NCBI GenBank assembly: GCA_963573385.1
Contig: CAUYLG010027006.1
Location: 1-64,000 of the forward strand
DNA from: Cacajao melanocephalus
Lineage: Eukaryota; Chordata; Mammalia; Primates; Pitheciidae
Reading direction: 5' to 3'
Length of the DNA stretch: 64,000 nt
The notes beneath the pieces are model-generated. The model was not told the origin of the DNA. It searched no databases and saw only the letters and a program-made list of their open reading frames with translations. A program made the position numbers and the translations under genes. The stretch's first letter is position 1. Every line of letters starts with the position of its first letter. Positions 12,319-26,571 of the stretch are shown piece after piece.

Positions 12319-14192
12319 GTAAGTAGTGGAATGTCCTTGCGGGGCCTCCTTTGGTTTATTTGGGAGCGCAGTGATAGAGCAGAGGGAAGGAGAGTTTGAT
12401 CCTATCCTTTGGGTGGCTGTGGTACCCCTCACAGGCTAACAAGATATGTTGTAGCTCTTGCTGCTATAGGAAGGATGGTGTCTCCAAACTCCCCCGCAGA
12501 GCCTGCCTTCCTGCTCCTTACATGTGAGGACTGAAGCATATTCTGCCAGGTCCTCCTGGAAGTGAATTAGCCACTCAGGAGCCCCTGCAACTTAGAACAG
12601 TAGTGGAATGAGGGGGCCAGCTCTTTAGGTCATTGAGCCACCTTGAGATCAGTTTTTTGTCTTCTGCCTGCCCCTCACTTCCCCTGAGAGAAAAGCCTAG
12701 ATTAGGGCAGCCATGTAGTACCCGGTGTATTGTCTATTCCTCCTTATTTGGGCTGACAAAGGTAAATAAGGGGAGTGGACAACAGTCGTTGTGTGGGCTC
12801 AGCCAGCTGAACATCTCTGTCTTCGGAGTCAGAGGTGGAACCCCTAACAGCAGACTGTGCTTCATTGACAGCTTCTTTCTAGACTAAGTGGCACCAATCT
12901 AAATTCCTGGTAAACTGTACTGATGGTCAGCATTTTAAGTTTTTTCTTTCTAATTTGGTTTTGAGGTCTCTGTCAGGAGAGTAGCTATAAACTCTAGCCC
13001 TTTCCTGCCAAGCTCAAGGGAGTTGGTTGTGAATGTTCATAGTGTCTTTCACAGGATACTCCTTTGTCCTAGTAGATGGCCTAATGCCTGTATGACGCAT
13101 GACCAGGTGTCCTTCTCACAGGAAACTTGTTTATACTGGCAAGTACCTTTGTGGCTCTTGTCTGACCTGTGTCCAGTTTATTTCCTTTGAGATAGCAACT
13201 CTCTAGGAGAGCCCTGAATAGGAAAGAAGCTAGGTTCAGGTGTGTTGGTCAGGTGAGATGCAAAGGAGGCAGTGCATAAAACACATGAAATAACGGAAAC
13301 AGCTTACTTGATAGATCCCAAAGAAAAGAGGGCAGCATGCTTCAGAGGGCCAATGGGAAGAAGGGGTTAGGCCATCCAGGATAGGCCACCCTAGGGGCAG
13401 GGTGGGGGTTGAGGGGAGGGACAAGTGGGCTACGCCCAGGGAAGGGACGTTGTAACTAGGCCAAAGTTGACGGGGTACATCTGGGTTTCAAATAATTTAT
13501 GCCAGCCCTAAAAACAGATGCTGAGGTAACAAGTATATTAAACAAATTTATAACAGGTGGATGTTTAGTTAGAGTTAGTCATTAAATGCCCCCACTTCTA
13601 GTTGTGGGTAGATCTACTCATGTTTTTAAGTTTTGTTTGAGCTGAGAAACATCTCAGTAGCACTTCACTCTAAAGACCCTTGGGCTCTTTGTCATCCCAC
13701 AGCTCTGCTATCTCCAAGACTGTGATTTGCTGTGACTGGTGTAGAAAGCCTGGGGGTTCTATTTTGTTCTCTGGCTTTTGTTTGCCTCCCAGCAGAATTT
13801 CAGACACGTTTCCCTTTCTGTAATAGCTAAAGAGGTTCTCACTGGGGGAAGGGAAAAACTTTTACTGAGAATTCTTGAGAGAGAAATCCCCCCGCCCCAC
13901 CAGGTCTGTCAGGAGACTGATCTTACTAAAACAGATAACTCACTCAGAATTGTTTTTCCGCTTAAGTAAAAAGCTATTGTAGATACCTTGATTTCTAGCC
14001 TACGGTTCTGAATTTCATTGATGCTGTGATATTTTGTTCTTGTCCTTTTATTTGTTTTGTAGCTATTTTTGATGGTTTAATGCATTTATGGCTTTTCTAT
14101 CCAAGTAGGCTGTAAGTGTCTGAGGTTTGGGTACTTGGTTAATTTTTTTGCTGGCATACCCATGGTGCAGCACTGATTTCTCTGTCCCATAG
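12319..14192. other. RFWD3 intron, no repeat or gene recognised
   Basis: An unusually clean 1.9-kb intron: no Alu, L1 or simple repeat was found. Short open stretches lack splice or coding support. Confidence 0.6.
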
Positions 14193-14404
14193 ATAAAAAT
14201 CATACCACCATACGAAGTGTGCTAATGGAAATGTCCTACAGACTGGATGACGCTGGAAATCTGGTCTGCTCCTGCCAGCCTGTACATACGTTTTTTGGAG
14301 GACCCACTTGCAAACTGTTGACCAAAAATGCCATTTTCCAAAGCCCAGAGAATGATGGCAACATCCTGGTCTGTACTGGGGATGAAGCAGCAAATTCTGC
14401 CCTG
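14193..14404 (+). CDS. RFWD3: RFWD3 exon, WD40 region (residues 657-727)
   Basis: Acceptor tctgtcccatag before 14193; donor gtgagc after 14404. Phase 1 in, phase 0 out. It begins D657 (split codon) [20 protein letters not shown] and continues through [20 protein letters not shown] to [15 protein letters not shown]. The last part is a propeller strand followed by the D-x-x-A-N turn typical of a WD blade whose final strand is in the next exon. Confidence 0.95.
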
Positions 14405-14903
14405 GTGAGCCTGTAATTTTTTACTTTCATGTAAAAAGTATTTTTGCTTAAAATATTGGTAAGGGAAAACTTGAACATTTTTTTACAGAAGCTCATAAAG
14501 CAAAAAAGTTCTGCTATGTAATCCCACATATCCACATATGTGTGTGTGTGACGTTGCCTGGTTTACATATGAGTTGTGCTTTCCATACTGCTTCGTAGTT
14601 TCTTCTTTTCCCATTTTCCTATCTTAGAGATGTTTTCATTTCAATATCTGTAGAGTTACCTCATTCTTTTTAACTGAGCCACAGTTCGAGGGGTCATTCT
14701 GTGTGTGAATCTTTAAAGAAAGAAAGTAAAGACAGTACTGAAACCTCAATAAAATAATTAATTCAGGCCGCAGATTCATCAATTCAGGATTAAACAAACA
14801 GATGAAAGATTGATGGGGAATTTTACAGTAGAAGAATCAGCCTGTCACCACCTGAACATGTTGATCAATTTTAGCATCACTATAGGTGGGTTAACCAAAA
14901 ACA

Positions 14904-15043
14904 ATTTTTTTTTTTTTTTTTTTTAATTAAGATGGGGTTTCACCATGTTGGTCAGGCGGGTCTTGAACTCCCAGCCTCAGGTGATCCACCTGCCTTGGCC
15001 TCCAATGTGCTTGGATTACAGGCGTGAGCCACCACGCCCGGCC
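14904..15043 (-). mobile_element. Half-Alu, Platy-1-like
   Basis: About 115 bases plus T tail. On its own strand it runs from ggccgggcgtggtggctc to gaaaccccatctt and then A tail. It carries tccaagcacattggaggcc in place of the Alu tcccagcactttgggaggcc. Related copies lie at 15409-15550 and 29002-29259. Confidence 0.75.
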
Positions 15044-15104
15044 AACAATTGGGTCTTTTTGTTGTGTTGACAATAGGAAGCACATGGTTCCTCCTATGAG
15101 CTGT

Positions 15105-15843
<739 letters not shown>

Positions 15844-16398
15844 GAGATGTTCATGAACCTGAGTCTAATTAAGGCTTAGAGCAGCATCGTCTAATATAGT
15901 CACACTAGCCACATGAGCACTTTAAGTGTGCTTAGTGCCACGGAAGAACTTAATGTTTTACTTTAATCAAGTTAAATATAAGTAAACTTGTGTAACTGGA
16001 GGCCACGATATTATATATTGCCACTCTAGAAGCTAGCGCTAACTTTCATTGACTGGAGTTGCAGGGAATAGAGGAGAAGAAGTTTAACGATAGCACATAA
16101 AGCATATACAGCAGTCCAGGTAGGAGGTGTTCTCTAAGACAGCAAGCTGATCCAGCTTCCACAATAAGTCAATGGCAGAAGAAAAAAGGTGGGAAGGTTG
16201 GGTCTGATCTAGGTTAAAAGAGACAATTAAAATTTATAAACACCAGATGTAATGTAGAACTTACTTGATCCTGATTCAAATAAACTGGATATAAAAAGAT
16301 ATCTGAAAATGCTAATTATGCACCAGGTATTAGATAATACTGTAGAATTATTAATTTTGTTGTACATGATAACATTATGCCAGATATAAGAAAGTGTC

Positions 16399-16688
16399 TT
16401 TTTTTTTTTGGAGACGGAGTTTTGCTCTTGTCCAGGCTGGAGTGCAATGGCGCCATCTCAGCTCCCTACAACCTCCACCTCTGGATTCAAGCTGTTCTCC
16501 TGCCTCAGCCTCCCAAGTAGCTAGGATTACAGGCATGCACCACCACATCCAGCTAATTTTGTGTTTTTAGTAGAGACAAGGTTTCTTCATGTTGGTCCGG
16601 CTGGTCCTGAACTCCCAACCTCAGGTGATCTGCCAACCTCAGCCTCCCAAAGTGCTGAAATTACAGGTGTGAGCCATCATGCCCGGCC
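16399..16688 (-). mobile_element. Alu
   Basis: Full dimer, ends gccatcatgcccggcc. Confidence 0.92.
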
Positions 16689-16690
16689 CT

Positions 16691-16985
16691 TCTTTTTTTT
16701 CCCTCCCCCCCCTCTTGAGACAAAATCTTACTCTGTTATCCAGGCTGTAGTACAGTAGCACAATCTTGGCTTGCTGCAACCTCCGCCTCCTGGGTTCAAG
16801 CAATTCTCCTGCTTCAGCCTCCCACATAGCTATAGAAGTGCACCACTGGCTTTTTTTGTATTTTTAGTAGAGATGGGGTTTCGCCTTGTTGGCCAGGCTG
16901 GTCTTGAACCCCTGACCTTAAGTGATCCGTCTGCCTCAGACTCCCGAAGTGCTGGGATTATAGGCATGAGCCACTGTGCCTGGCC
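16691..16985 (-). mobile_element. Alu with C-rich tail interruption
   Basis: Tail reads ttttttttccctcccccccc; shortened centre; ends gccactgtgcctggcc. Confidence 0.9.
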
Positions 16986-16991
16986 CTCTAC

Positions 16992-17150
16992 TTTTTTTTT
17001 TTGAGAAAGAATGTCTCTCTGTCATCCAGTCTGGAGTGCAGAGGTGCAATCTTGGCTTACTGCAACCTCCACCTCCTGGCTTCACGTGATTCTCGTGCTT
17101 CATCCTCCCAAGTAGCTGGGACTATAGGTGTGTGCTACCATGCCTGGCTA
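16992..17150 (-). mobile_element. Alu, right arm only
   Basis: From ttttttttttgagaaagaatg to accatgcctggcta; the left arm is absent. Confidence 0.85.
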
Positions 17151-17187
17151 TCTCTACTTTTTAATACTATAAAATGTTTCTCTTTGC

Positions 17188-17479
17188 TTTTTTTTTTTTT
17201 TTTTAAAGAAACAGTATCTTGTTCTGTCCTGGCTGGAGTGCAGTGGTGTAATCATGACTCACTGTAGCCTCCTTAGCTCAAGCAATCCTCTTTCAGCCTC
17301 TTGAATAGCTGGAACTGCAGGCATGCACCACCACACCTGGCTAATTTTTAAATTTCTTGTAGAGATAGAAATCTTGCTATATTTCCCTAGCTGGTCGGAA
17401 TCTCCTATCCTCAAGGTATCCTCCCATCTCTGCCTCCCAAAGTGTTGGAATTACAGGTGTGAGCCACCATGCCTGGCCA
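17188..17479 (-). mobile_element. Alu (old)
   Basis: Poly-T then aaagaaacagtatcttg; diverged dimer ending gccaccatgcctggcc. Confidence 0.9.
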
Positions 17480-17493
17480 GTAATAAATTTTTA

Positions 17494-17835
<342 letters not shown>

Positions 17836-18134
17836 TTATTGGCCCTTCTGTCCCTAGATGAGCCTGGCACATAGATTGAAGGAGTGGAATCTGGGCTCTA
17901 CTTTCAGATCTACTTACAGGTAGACTAATTGCTGATTACAGTAGGTGAGGCTGTACCTGAACTATGTCAGGCGTGCTGGCTTTGAGTAACCTTGCGAAGG
18001 TTAGGGATGGCCTGTTTTTCTCTCCAGGTAGTGTTCTCTCTGCAGCCTTTTCTGACTTGTTTGATGATAAAGAAAGCAAGTCCCTTGGGTGAACTGATTG
18101 ACTTCGGACCCTTCTCTCTGCTTGCTTTCTTCAG

Positions 18135-18278
18135 CTGTGGGATGCTGGAAGTGGCTCATTGCTCCAGGAACTGCAGACTGCTCAGCCTGTCTTGGACATC
18201 TGCCCATTTGAGGTGAACCATAGCAGCTACTTGGCCACCTTAACAGAGAAGATAGTCCACATCTATAAGTGGGAGTGA
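18135..18278 (+). CDS. RFWD3: RFWD3 last coding exon (residues 728-774, stop TGA)
   Basis: Acceptor tgctttcttcag before 18135. It reads [47 protein letters not shown] and TGA at 18276-18278: 47 residues. LWDAGSGS completes the WD blade begun in the previous exon, and the final strand VHIYKW closes the propeller. Phase 0 in. Several positions (AGS, QEL, TAQ, NHSS, KIV) differ from the human sequence as I recall it, all conservative. Confidence 0.95.
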   Translation: MWDAGSGSLLQELQTAQPVLDICPFEVNHSSYLATLTEKIVHIYKWE

Positions 18279-18895
18279 TCATGGTCTTGAAACCTTTCAG
18301 GCATGCTGCTGGTTAGGTTTAAATGTTGTTTGCTAACACTTAGCAGCCCCAAGCAAGATCCCTGTTTACTGTCTGCAGCCTAGAACATTGGGGATCATGG
18401 TTTCTTCCATTAGTATGATTCTGGACTCTGTGTCACTGAGATGGTACAGATGGTGTATCTGTAATGTCCACTAAAAGAGTAATTGACGGGTACTTTATCT
18501 ACATTATCCATTTCTTGGGTTTAAAGCCTTCATTAACCATTATTGTTTGCTGGAAATTCTTATTTTATTTTCTATGTGATTTTCTGGGCCTTAGAGAGTG
18601 TCCTCTCATCAGTCACCTAGGATGTGTGTGGGCATTAAGCGTTTTCTGGGGGATATGACACCCCACCTGAGTTATTAGGTGTCCTTGAAAGGACTAACTA
18701 TCTTGATACTGATTTGATGCAACGTAGATGTAAAAGAGTATTATTCAGTTGAACACAAGAGGGCACTGTAGAACCTTATGTCTGGTTTATTTCTGACCTT
18801 GAAGGCTGACAATCTTGTAGTAACTTGTCTTATCCCCACAGAAGTATGTGATATAGCACATCTGGGTGTGCTTTGTGGCAACAACACTTGGTTGG

Positions 18896-19196
18896 TTTTT
18901 TTTTATTTTTGAGCTGGAGTCTCGCTCTGTTGCCCAGGCTGGAGTGCATTAATGTCGTCTTGGCTCACTGCAACCTGCAACCTCTGCCTCCTGGGTTCAA
19001 GTGATTCTCCTGCCTCAGCCTCCGGAGTAGCTGGGACTACAGGCATGCATCACCATGCCCAGCTAATTTTTGTATTTTTAGTAGAGACGGGGTTTAACCA
19101 TGTTGGCCAGGATGGTCTCGATCTCTTGATCTCGTGATCCGCCGGCCTCGACCTCCCAAAGTGCTGGGATTACAGGTGCGAGCCACCACGCCCAGC
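18896..19196 (-). mobile_element. Alu in the RFWD3 3' UTR
   Basis: Full dimer. aacaacacttg before and aacaacgcttg after it look like the target duplication. Confidence 0.93.
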
Positions 19197-19560
19197 AGGA
19201 ACAACGCTTGTGTTCTAGGTATGACGTGCTGGAACGTTGGCAGGCCCAGTGACGGAAGCAGCTAGTGAACTATTCCCTTTGCTAATGACTTGTGCATTAA
19301 GTTCCTAATTCTCCTAAATTGCTTTGTGAGAAATAAGGAAAGAGGCCAGTTGTTTGAGCAGTGGGGAAGGTTTTGCTTTTTCTAGCCAGCCTAGGATCTC
19401 AGGATTGGTTTTATCCAAGCTAGTGCTTTAAAGAACATTCTCTATCTCTTGCCTGGAAAAGATGAGGGGTATGTCAAAGCTTTTACTTGAGTCTCCCCTA
19501 GTGTCAGAGATTAGGAGCAATAACATAAAACAGTTTACAGAATTTATTCAGACTGCTGTT

Positions 19561-19628
19561 GAAAACATGAGAAGTTCCTGGATGTCAGATAAGCAAAAAA
19601 AAAAAATAAAAAAAGAAAACATGAGAAG
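19561..19628 (+). repeat. Tiny A-tailed insertion with direct repeats
   Basis: gaaaacatgagaag at 19561-19574 and 19615-19628 flanks a 20-base body (19575-19594) and an A-rich run (19595-19614), the layout of an L1-mediated insertion in miniature. Confidence 0.6.
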
Positions 19629-20255
19629 AACTTGTCTGTCCCATTTTGAAAGAGTTCCTGTTTAAATAAAGCCAATCCCTCAGTCTGAGGGGCTGTTCAT
19701 AAGTGTTTTTTATACTTTCTAGGTAAAGCCTTCCCTATATGAAGCTGATGTTTGATTCCAATTTCCTCTGATTTGCCTCCCTAACCTTTTCTTAAAATGT
19801 TGTTAATAAAATGGCTATTCTCAGGAATAGTGTTTAGGAAACCTATGTGAATGGCAGGGAGGGACCCACCAACATTCATTCCATACCTGGATTGACCAAC
19901 TTTGGGAGCGTCACTTCTCTCCAATAGAGGGCTGAGTTTATATTTTATTTTTTTGCTTTGCTTAGACTGCTTCGCCAAACTGCTGTCTTCAACAGAATAT
20001 GCTTAAAGATGTGGGCAGGTCAGTGTCTGCGGTCTTATTTTCTCAAGTGATTGGTGAAGAGATGTTACCGTTTTTATTATAAAACACTTCTGACCTGTCA
20101 GTTCAAGAGCTATTTTTTTTTCTCCCCCCCGCCCCCCAAGAGCTCTTTCTGAGATCTTTCTCTCCAGGAAGGGGTTATTGCAGTAGATTTCCCCAGAGCT
20201 CCAAGTTCTATTTGTGCCTTTTAATGACCCTTTAGTATTTTAGGACATCATTTTT

Positions 20256-20394
20256 TCCTTTTTTAAATTTTTTGTAGAAATGGATGTTTTACAGTTTTGC
20301 CCAGGCTGGTCTTGAACTCCTGGCTTCAAGCAATCCTCCTGTCTTGGCCTCCTAAAGTGCTGAGATTATAGGCATGAGCCAGTGTACCCGGCCC
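20256..20394 (-). mobile_element. Alu monomer (FLAM-like)
   Basis: One arm from tttttaaattttttgtagaa to gccagtgtacccggcc. Confidence 0.8.
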
Positions 20395-20805
20395 CTATTT
20401 GAAGACGTCTTTTGTAAAAGCTAGCTTCTAGAACCCGAGAAAAGCTCTTTTCTCAGAGGAGATATTCCTTTTGATATGTTGATGATTAAGAGTGGCTGCC
20501 CAGGCCTGGAGTTTCACTGGCAGAATAGGATTGGAGTTAAAAAGCGGAATTCATCTGGCTTCAGCAGATTGCCACTGAGAAGATACAGGCGGTCAAGCCC
20601 TGGCTGGCTTCGTCTTTGGGCCTGGGCAGGATTAGGATTTGACTTGCTTTGAAGTACACTCAACTGATGCTAATTGATTGCCCTAAGAATAGGAAGCAAG
20701 GGACTTAACTATGAGAGACCTTAGGTGAATCCTAAGTCTTGCCAGTCCTTGCAGTTGTACATTAAATTTGGATGTTTTGGAAGCAAATTCATGTGACTGT
20801 GACTA

Positions 20806-21064
<259 letters not shown>

Positions 21065-21330
21065 TCACATAGATGGTAATGGGGACAAGGGGAATAGATG
21101 CAGGCTTTAGGCTTTAGTCTTCTGGGTTCCACCAGGCTGTCTGCCCCACCATATTCCTTTGCCACTGTATCTAAGGTTTTTTCCTACCCCGCTTGAGGAT
21201 TTGGAGTTAAACAAACTCAGAATATCTTGTTGTATGTATCCTTGCCCCTGCTTTGAAAATGGCAATGAGAACTGTTTGTTTGTATGCTGTGTTTTAATGT
21301 TTCTGTTTTATGTTTTAATATTAATGTGAA

Positions 21331-21336
21331 AATAAA
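21331..21336 (+). promoter_or_regulatory. RFWD3: RFWD3 polyadenylation signal
   Basis: AATAAA, the first canonical hexamer at a plausible distance from the conserved-looking UTR end. Cleavage is expected around 21350-21357. Confidence 0.75.
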
Positions 21337-21448
21337 GACTTTGCCATGTATAATGGCCTAGTGTCTTTTGTCTCTTTGACTTCTAGAGGCAGAAACATGT
21401 CTACCTCTTGGGAGAGGGATATAATCCCATCCTGGTAGATTTCTCCTT

Positions 21449-21749
21449 TTTTTTTTTTTGAAACTGAGTCTTGCTTTGTTGCCTCAGGCCTGAGTGCAGT
21501 GGTACAATCTCAGCTTACTCACTGCAATCTCTGCCTTCTGAGTTCAAGCGATTCTCCTGCCTCAGCCTCCCAAGTACCTGGGATTACAGGTGCCTGCCAC
21601 CATGCCTGGCCTGTTTCCATATTTTCAGTGGAGATGGGGTTTCACCGTGTTGGCCATGCTGGTCTCCACTACCTGACCTCAAGTGATTTGCCCATCTTGA
21701 CAGCCTCCCAAAGTGCTGAGATTACAGACATGAGCCACCTCACCGGGTC
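21449..21749 (-). mobile_element. Alu
   Basis: Begins ttttttttttttgaaactga and ends gagccacctcaccgggtc, just after the RFWD3 end. Confidence 0.9.
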
Positions 21750-21806
21750 ATAGATTTTCTCTTTTTCAAACTAATGAAGTAGTTGAGACTTTAACTTGCA
21801 GTTCTA

Positions 21807-22160
<354 letters not shown>

Positions 22161-22739
22161 TCTGTGTTGTCCTGGTTGTGGGTCTATTTATTCTCAGATC
22201 TAGGGATCTACATTTCCCAGACTCTCTTGCCTGCTGGCTTCCTGCTAGTTTATTTGAATCCAAGAGACTGTAAAGTGGGAGGAAGAGAGAGGAGAGGACT
22301 TTTTTTCCATTTATTTCTTTTAGTTGTTGGCAGCACTTCTGACAGTGGCAGCAGCAATGGGCAAGTGTGGGTTCCAGGGTTCCTGCTCAGCACAGTTCTG
22401 GCCACCTGCCTCAATTTCTTTGTTCTGTTTGAATTTAAGACTCTTCATTGCCGTAAATCATGGTGCTCTGGAATTAGGCTGGAAAGGCTGAAAATGTTTT
22501 CCAGCTGAACAGCAAATGGAGTATACCAGATTCCAGGAGAACTGAATCCATAGGTATAAGCTTACTAACTTCATGGAGACTGGTGCTCTAAGGGAAAATG
22601 ACAGAGGTCCTAAGATAGAAGTAAACCCCAAATTACTATAAAACCCAACACCGTTTTTCGTTTTTCACAGTACCCATGTTTTTGTTTCCCATGTCAGTGA
22701 TTGACTATAAGTGAAATTCTGAAAGAAAGAAAAAAAAAC
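22161..22739. other. Intergenic, old unassigned repeat-like sequence
   Basis: A segment near 22212-22290 (ttcccagactctcttgcc, then ctggcttcctgctag) has the look of an ancient mammalian repeat, family not named. No gene seen. Confidence 0.4.
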
Positions 22740-23020
22740 TTTTTAAGAGATGGGTCTCACTGTCACCCAGGGTAGAGTGCAGTGGCACTATCCTGTCTCA
22801 ACTGCATCCTCAAACTCCTGGGCTCTGGTTATCCTCTCTCAGCCTCCTCAGTAGCTGGGACTATAGTTGTGGACCACTGTGTCCAGCCAATTTTTTTTTT
22901 TTGTAGAGATGGGGTCTTGGTTTGTTGCCCAACTGGTCTCAGACTCCTTGTTCAAACAGTCCTCCTGTCTCAGCATCCCAAAGCATTGGGATTGCAGACA
23001 TGAGCCACCATACCTGGCCA
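22740..23020 (-). mobile_element. Alu (old)
   Basis: Diverged dimer, ends gccaccatacctggcc. Confidence 0.85.
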
Positions 23021-23211
23021 GAATTCTAAAAATAGACATTTGTTTGTCCTTGTCCTTATTTGCGGGTAACAATCTCTGCTGTTTTATCTCTTTATAGTTT
23101 ACTAATAAGTAATCTATTAGTAAATATGTATTACTAATAAGTAATTCTTAATGTTATGGAATACTTATTCTATTTTAAAGGGGAAGAAACAGGTTAAAAA
23201 TCCTATTAAAA

Positions 23212-23433
23212 GCCAGGCGCAGTGGCTCATGCCTGTAATCGTAGCACTTTGGGAGGCCGAGGCAGTTGGATAACCTGAGGTCAGGAGTTCGAGACCAGCC
23301 TGGTCAATATGGTAAACCCCTGTCTCTACTAGAAATACAAAAACTAGCCGGGCATGGTGGCGCATGCCTGTAATCGCACCACCACACTCCAGCCTGTGTG
23401 ACAAGAGCAGGACTTTATCTCGAAAAAAAAAAA
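23212..23433 (+). mobile_element. Alu with internal deletion
   Basis: The right arm jumps from cctgtaatcgc to accaccacactccagcctg, losing most of that arm. Confidence 0.88.
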
Positions 23434-23434
23434 A

Positions 23435-24090
23435 TTATAAAGGAAAATGACAAGTGATATTTAATTGAATTTTATGTGTCTTGGTCTTTCCATTCTATAC
23501 TTTGTGTTACCAACAGCTAAGCAAGAGTTGAAGAGCCTGGATGAAAGCTCATTTTCACTCTTCATAGCTCTGTCTCCAGAATACCCTAGGCTGAGCCCCC
23601 ACAAATTATTTCTTCTGCATTGAAAATTAAAGCAGATAGTCATACACATGATGTGGCACTACATTCTTCCAAATAGGTTTCTGGGTGCTGAGGCTGGGAA
23701 CCCCACTGTCCAGTAGAAGAAAAAATCGGTTCACAGAAGAGTCCATGACACATCGGCTAGAACTGCCCAGCAGTGGTCATCAGAGAGGTCAGCTGAAGAG
23801 AGGAAGAAGGCAGTGGAGCTGTTGGGTTTGCTCTGGAAAGCAGTGCGCAGGGCCAGCTGAATAAGGCGCCTATTGTTGAGATGTGAGGAGTGCCATGAAC
23901 CCACACTGGTCCCTGAGGAGTAAGAACAGGTTTATCCAGTTATGGACACCAAGCAGAAAGGCTTCCCTAGAGGTTGCACATAGGCCACAACTAAAATACC
24001 AGGATTTGGATAAAGGGAGGGTTGAACATTGAGGGGGAAACAGGAAGTTTAGGACATCACTGAAGATACACTTAGGGAAAAAAAAAACCT
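23435..24090. other. Intergenic, nothing recognised
   Basis: Single-copy looking sequence, more GC-rich at 23660-23900. No supported gene or named repeat. Confidence 0.5.
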
Positions 24091-24372
24091 TGGCCAGGCA
24101 CGGTGGCTCACGTCTGTAATCCCAGCACTTTGGGAGGCCGAGGCACGCAATCACAAGGTCAGAAGTTCCAGACCAGGCTGGCCAACATGGTGAAACCCCA
24201 CCTCTACTAAAAATACAAAAATTAGCTGGGCATGGTGGCATGCATCTGTAATCCCAGCTACTCAGGAGGCTGAGGCAGATAATCGCTTGAAACCGGAAGG
24301 CAGAGGTTGCAGTGAGCTGAGATCAGGCCACTGCACTCCAGTCTAGGTGAAAGAGCAAAACTCTGTCTCAAA
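24091..24372 (+). mobile_element. Alu joined directly to an HSPE1 pseudogene
   Basis: Full dimer whose short A run (ctcaaaaa) passes without spacer into HSPE1-derived sequence. Confidence 0.88.
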
Positions 24373-24805
24373 AAAGTTTCTTCCACTCTTTTACCAAGTA
24401 GTGGTTGAAAGGGGTGCTGCTGAAACTATAACCAAAGGAAGCATTATGCTTCAGAAAAATCTCAAGGAAAAATATTGCAAGCAACAGTAGTCACTGATTG
24501 GGTTCTAAAGGAAAGGGTGAAGAGATTCAACCTGTTTGTGTGAAAGTTGGAGATAAAGTTCTCTCAGAATATTGGAGGCACCAAAGTAGTTCTTTTTATT
24601 TCCATAGCACCAAAGTAGTTCTAGATGACAAGGATTGTTTCCTATTTAGAGATTATGTTCTTGGAAAGTACATTGACTGAAATAAGTCACTGTTGAAATG
24701 GCATCAACGTGAAGCTGCCCATTCTACTGAAGTTCTGAAATCTTTCGTCATACAAGTAATTTCTGTATCTTGCTTTTATAATAAACTAGTGATAACTAAC
24801 AAAAA
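24373..24805 (+). pseudogene. HSPE1P: HSPE1 (HSP10 chaperonin) processed pseudogene
   Basis: Intronless copy of the mitochondrial co-chaperonin HSP10 mRNA. Readable pieces include GSKGKGEEIQPVCVKVGDKV at 24501 on, TKVVLDDKDCFLFRD, and LGKYID with TGA near 24678, followed by a recognisable 3' UTR and aataaactagtgataac with an A-rich tail. The start codon and first residues are missing at the Alu junction. Coding is broken by several small deletions and stops (near 24488 and 24510) and by a direct-repeat insertion at 24578-24622. Not expected to make a protein. Confidence 0.88.
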
Positions 24806-24825
24806 AATAAAAGCAACATTCCATT

Positions 24826-25351
24826 GGAAGATGGGGATTGGTGAAGATTAGAGCCACCATTAAACACCTAAAGAACGTAAGTGTGGCTCTGGAAGACGGT
24901 GGAGAGTGAAAAATTTTCCCAACAGGTGGAGATGCTGGCTGTGCCCTTCATCATTTCACTTTGCATGGAAGATGAGAATATATAAAGATTCCTGGACAAG
25001 GTCCAGTGGCCTGGCCTGGGGTAGAGGCGTGTGGATGAACATATGGGAGTGGGTACAATATATAAAGATTTTTGTATCTCTTAATAATGCCCACCAGAAA
25101 GCCTCCACCGTGGAAGAGGCACTGAGCAACCAAGTAAGCAAAATGACTCAGCTAATTGACATGAGCTAGGCTTTAGCTCCTCCAGACCTGACATGCTGGG
25201 CACAGGAACAGAGCAGCCACAGTGACAGACATGGAAGTGACATGTGAGCTCAGCAGCATAGAGTCCCACTCACCAAGGCAGATCCGGCTACTGCAGCCTC
25301 TGAATGTCCAACTTGTCAGCAACAGGGAGCAACACTGAGACTTTGATAGGC
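24826..25351 (+). pseudogene. Endogenous retrovirus pol remnant (class I; end of RNase H to integrase N-terminus)
   Basis: One reading frame from 24906 keeps retroviral pol similarity, including NAHQKASTVEEALSNQV near 25087, typical of the RNase H to integrase transition of class I ERVs. In the same frame CPTCQQQ at 25305 looks like the cysteine half of the integrase zinc-binding motif. Stops interrupt it at 25167 and about 25242, so it is dead. No LTRs, gag or env were recognised nearby. An Alu follows at 25361; sequence at 25664-25828 may be a further decayed part. Confidence 0.6.
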
Positions 25352-25360
25352 ACTGTTCAG

Positions 25361-25667
<307 letters not shown>

Positions 25668-25828
25668 TCAAATCTCCAACTGTGAGAAATGTAATTGACC
25701 AATGGTCCCAGCTGCTATGCTCTGAAACCCATCATTGTGTTCACTATGAGGCCATACTTCCTAAGGGTTGCTCCCAGCCAATGTGTGAGCTTGGCAGAGA
25801 TGTTCCCATTTCTGGGAGGGTTTGCTTC

Positions 25829-26571
<743 letters not shown>

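Noticed and set aside
12319..14192. Extra RFWD3 exon in the repeat-free intron
   Set aside because: The exons on both sides join in phase, and no open stretch here has matching splice sites and WD40-like coding.
24498..24680. 60-codon frame as a small gene
   Set aside because: It is part of a broken HSPE1 processed copy.
24906..25169. 87-codon frame as a host gene
   Set aside because: The similarity is to ERV pol and stops follow in the same frame.
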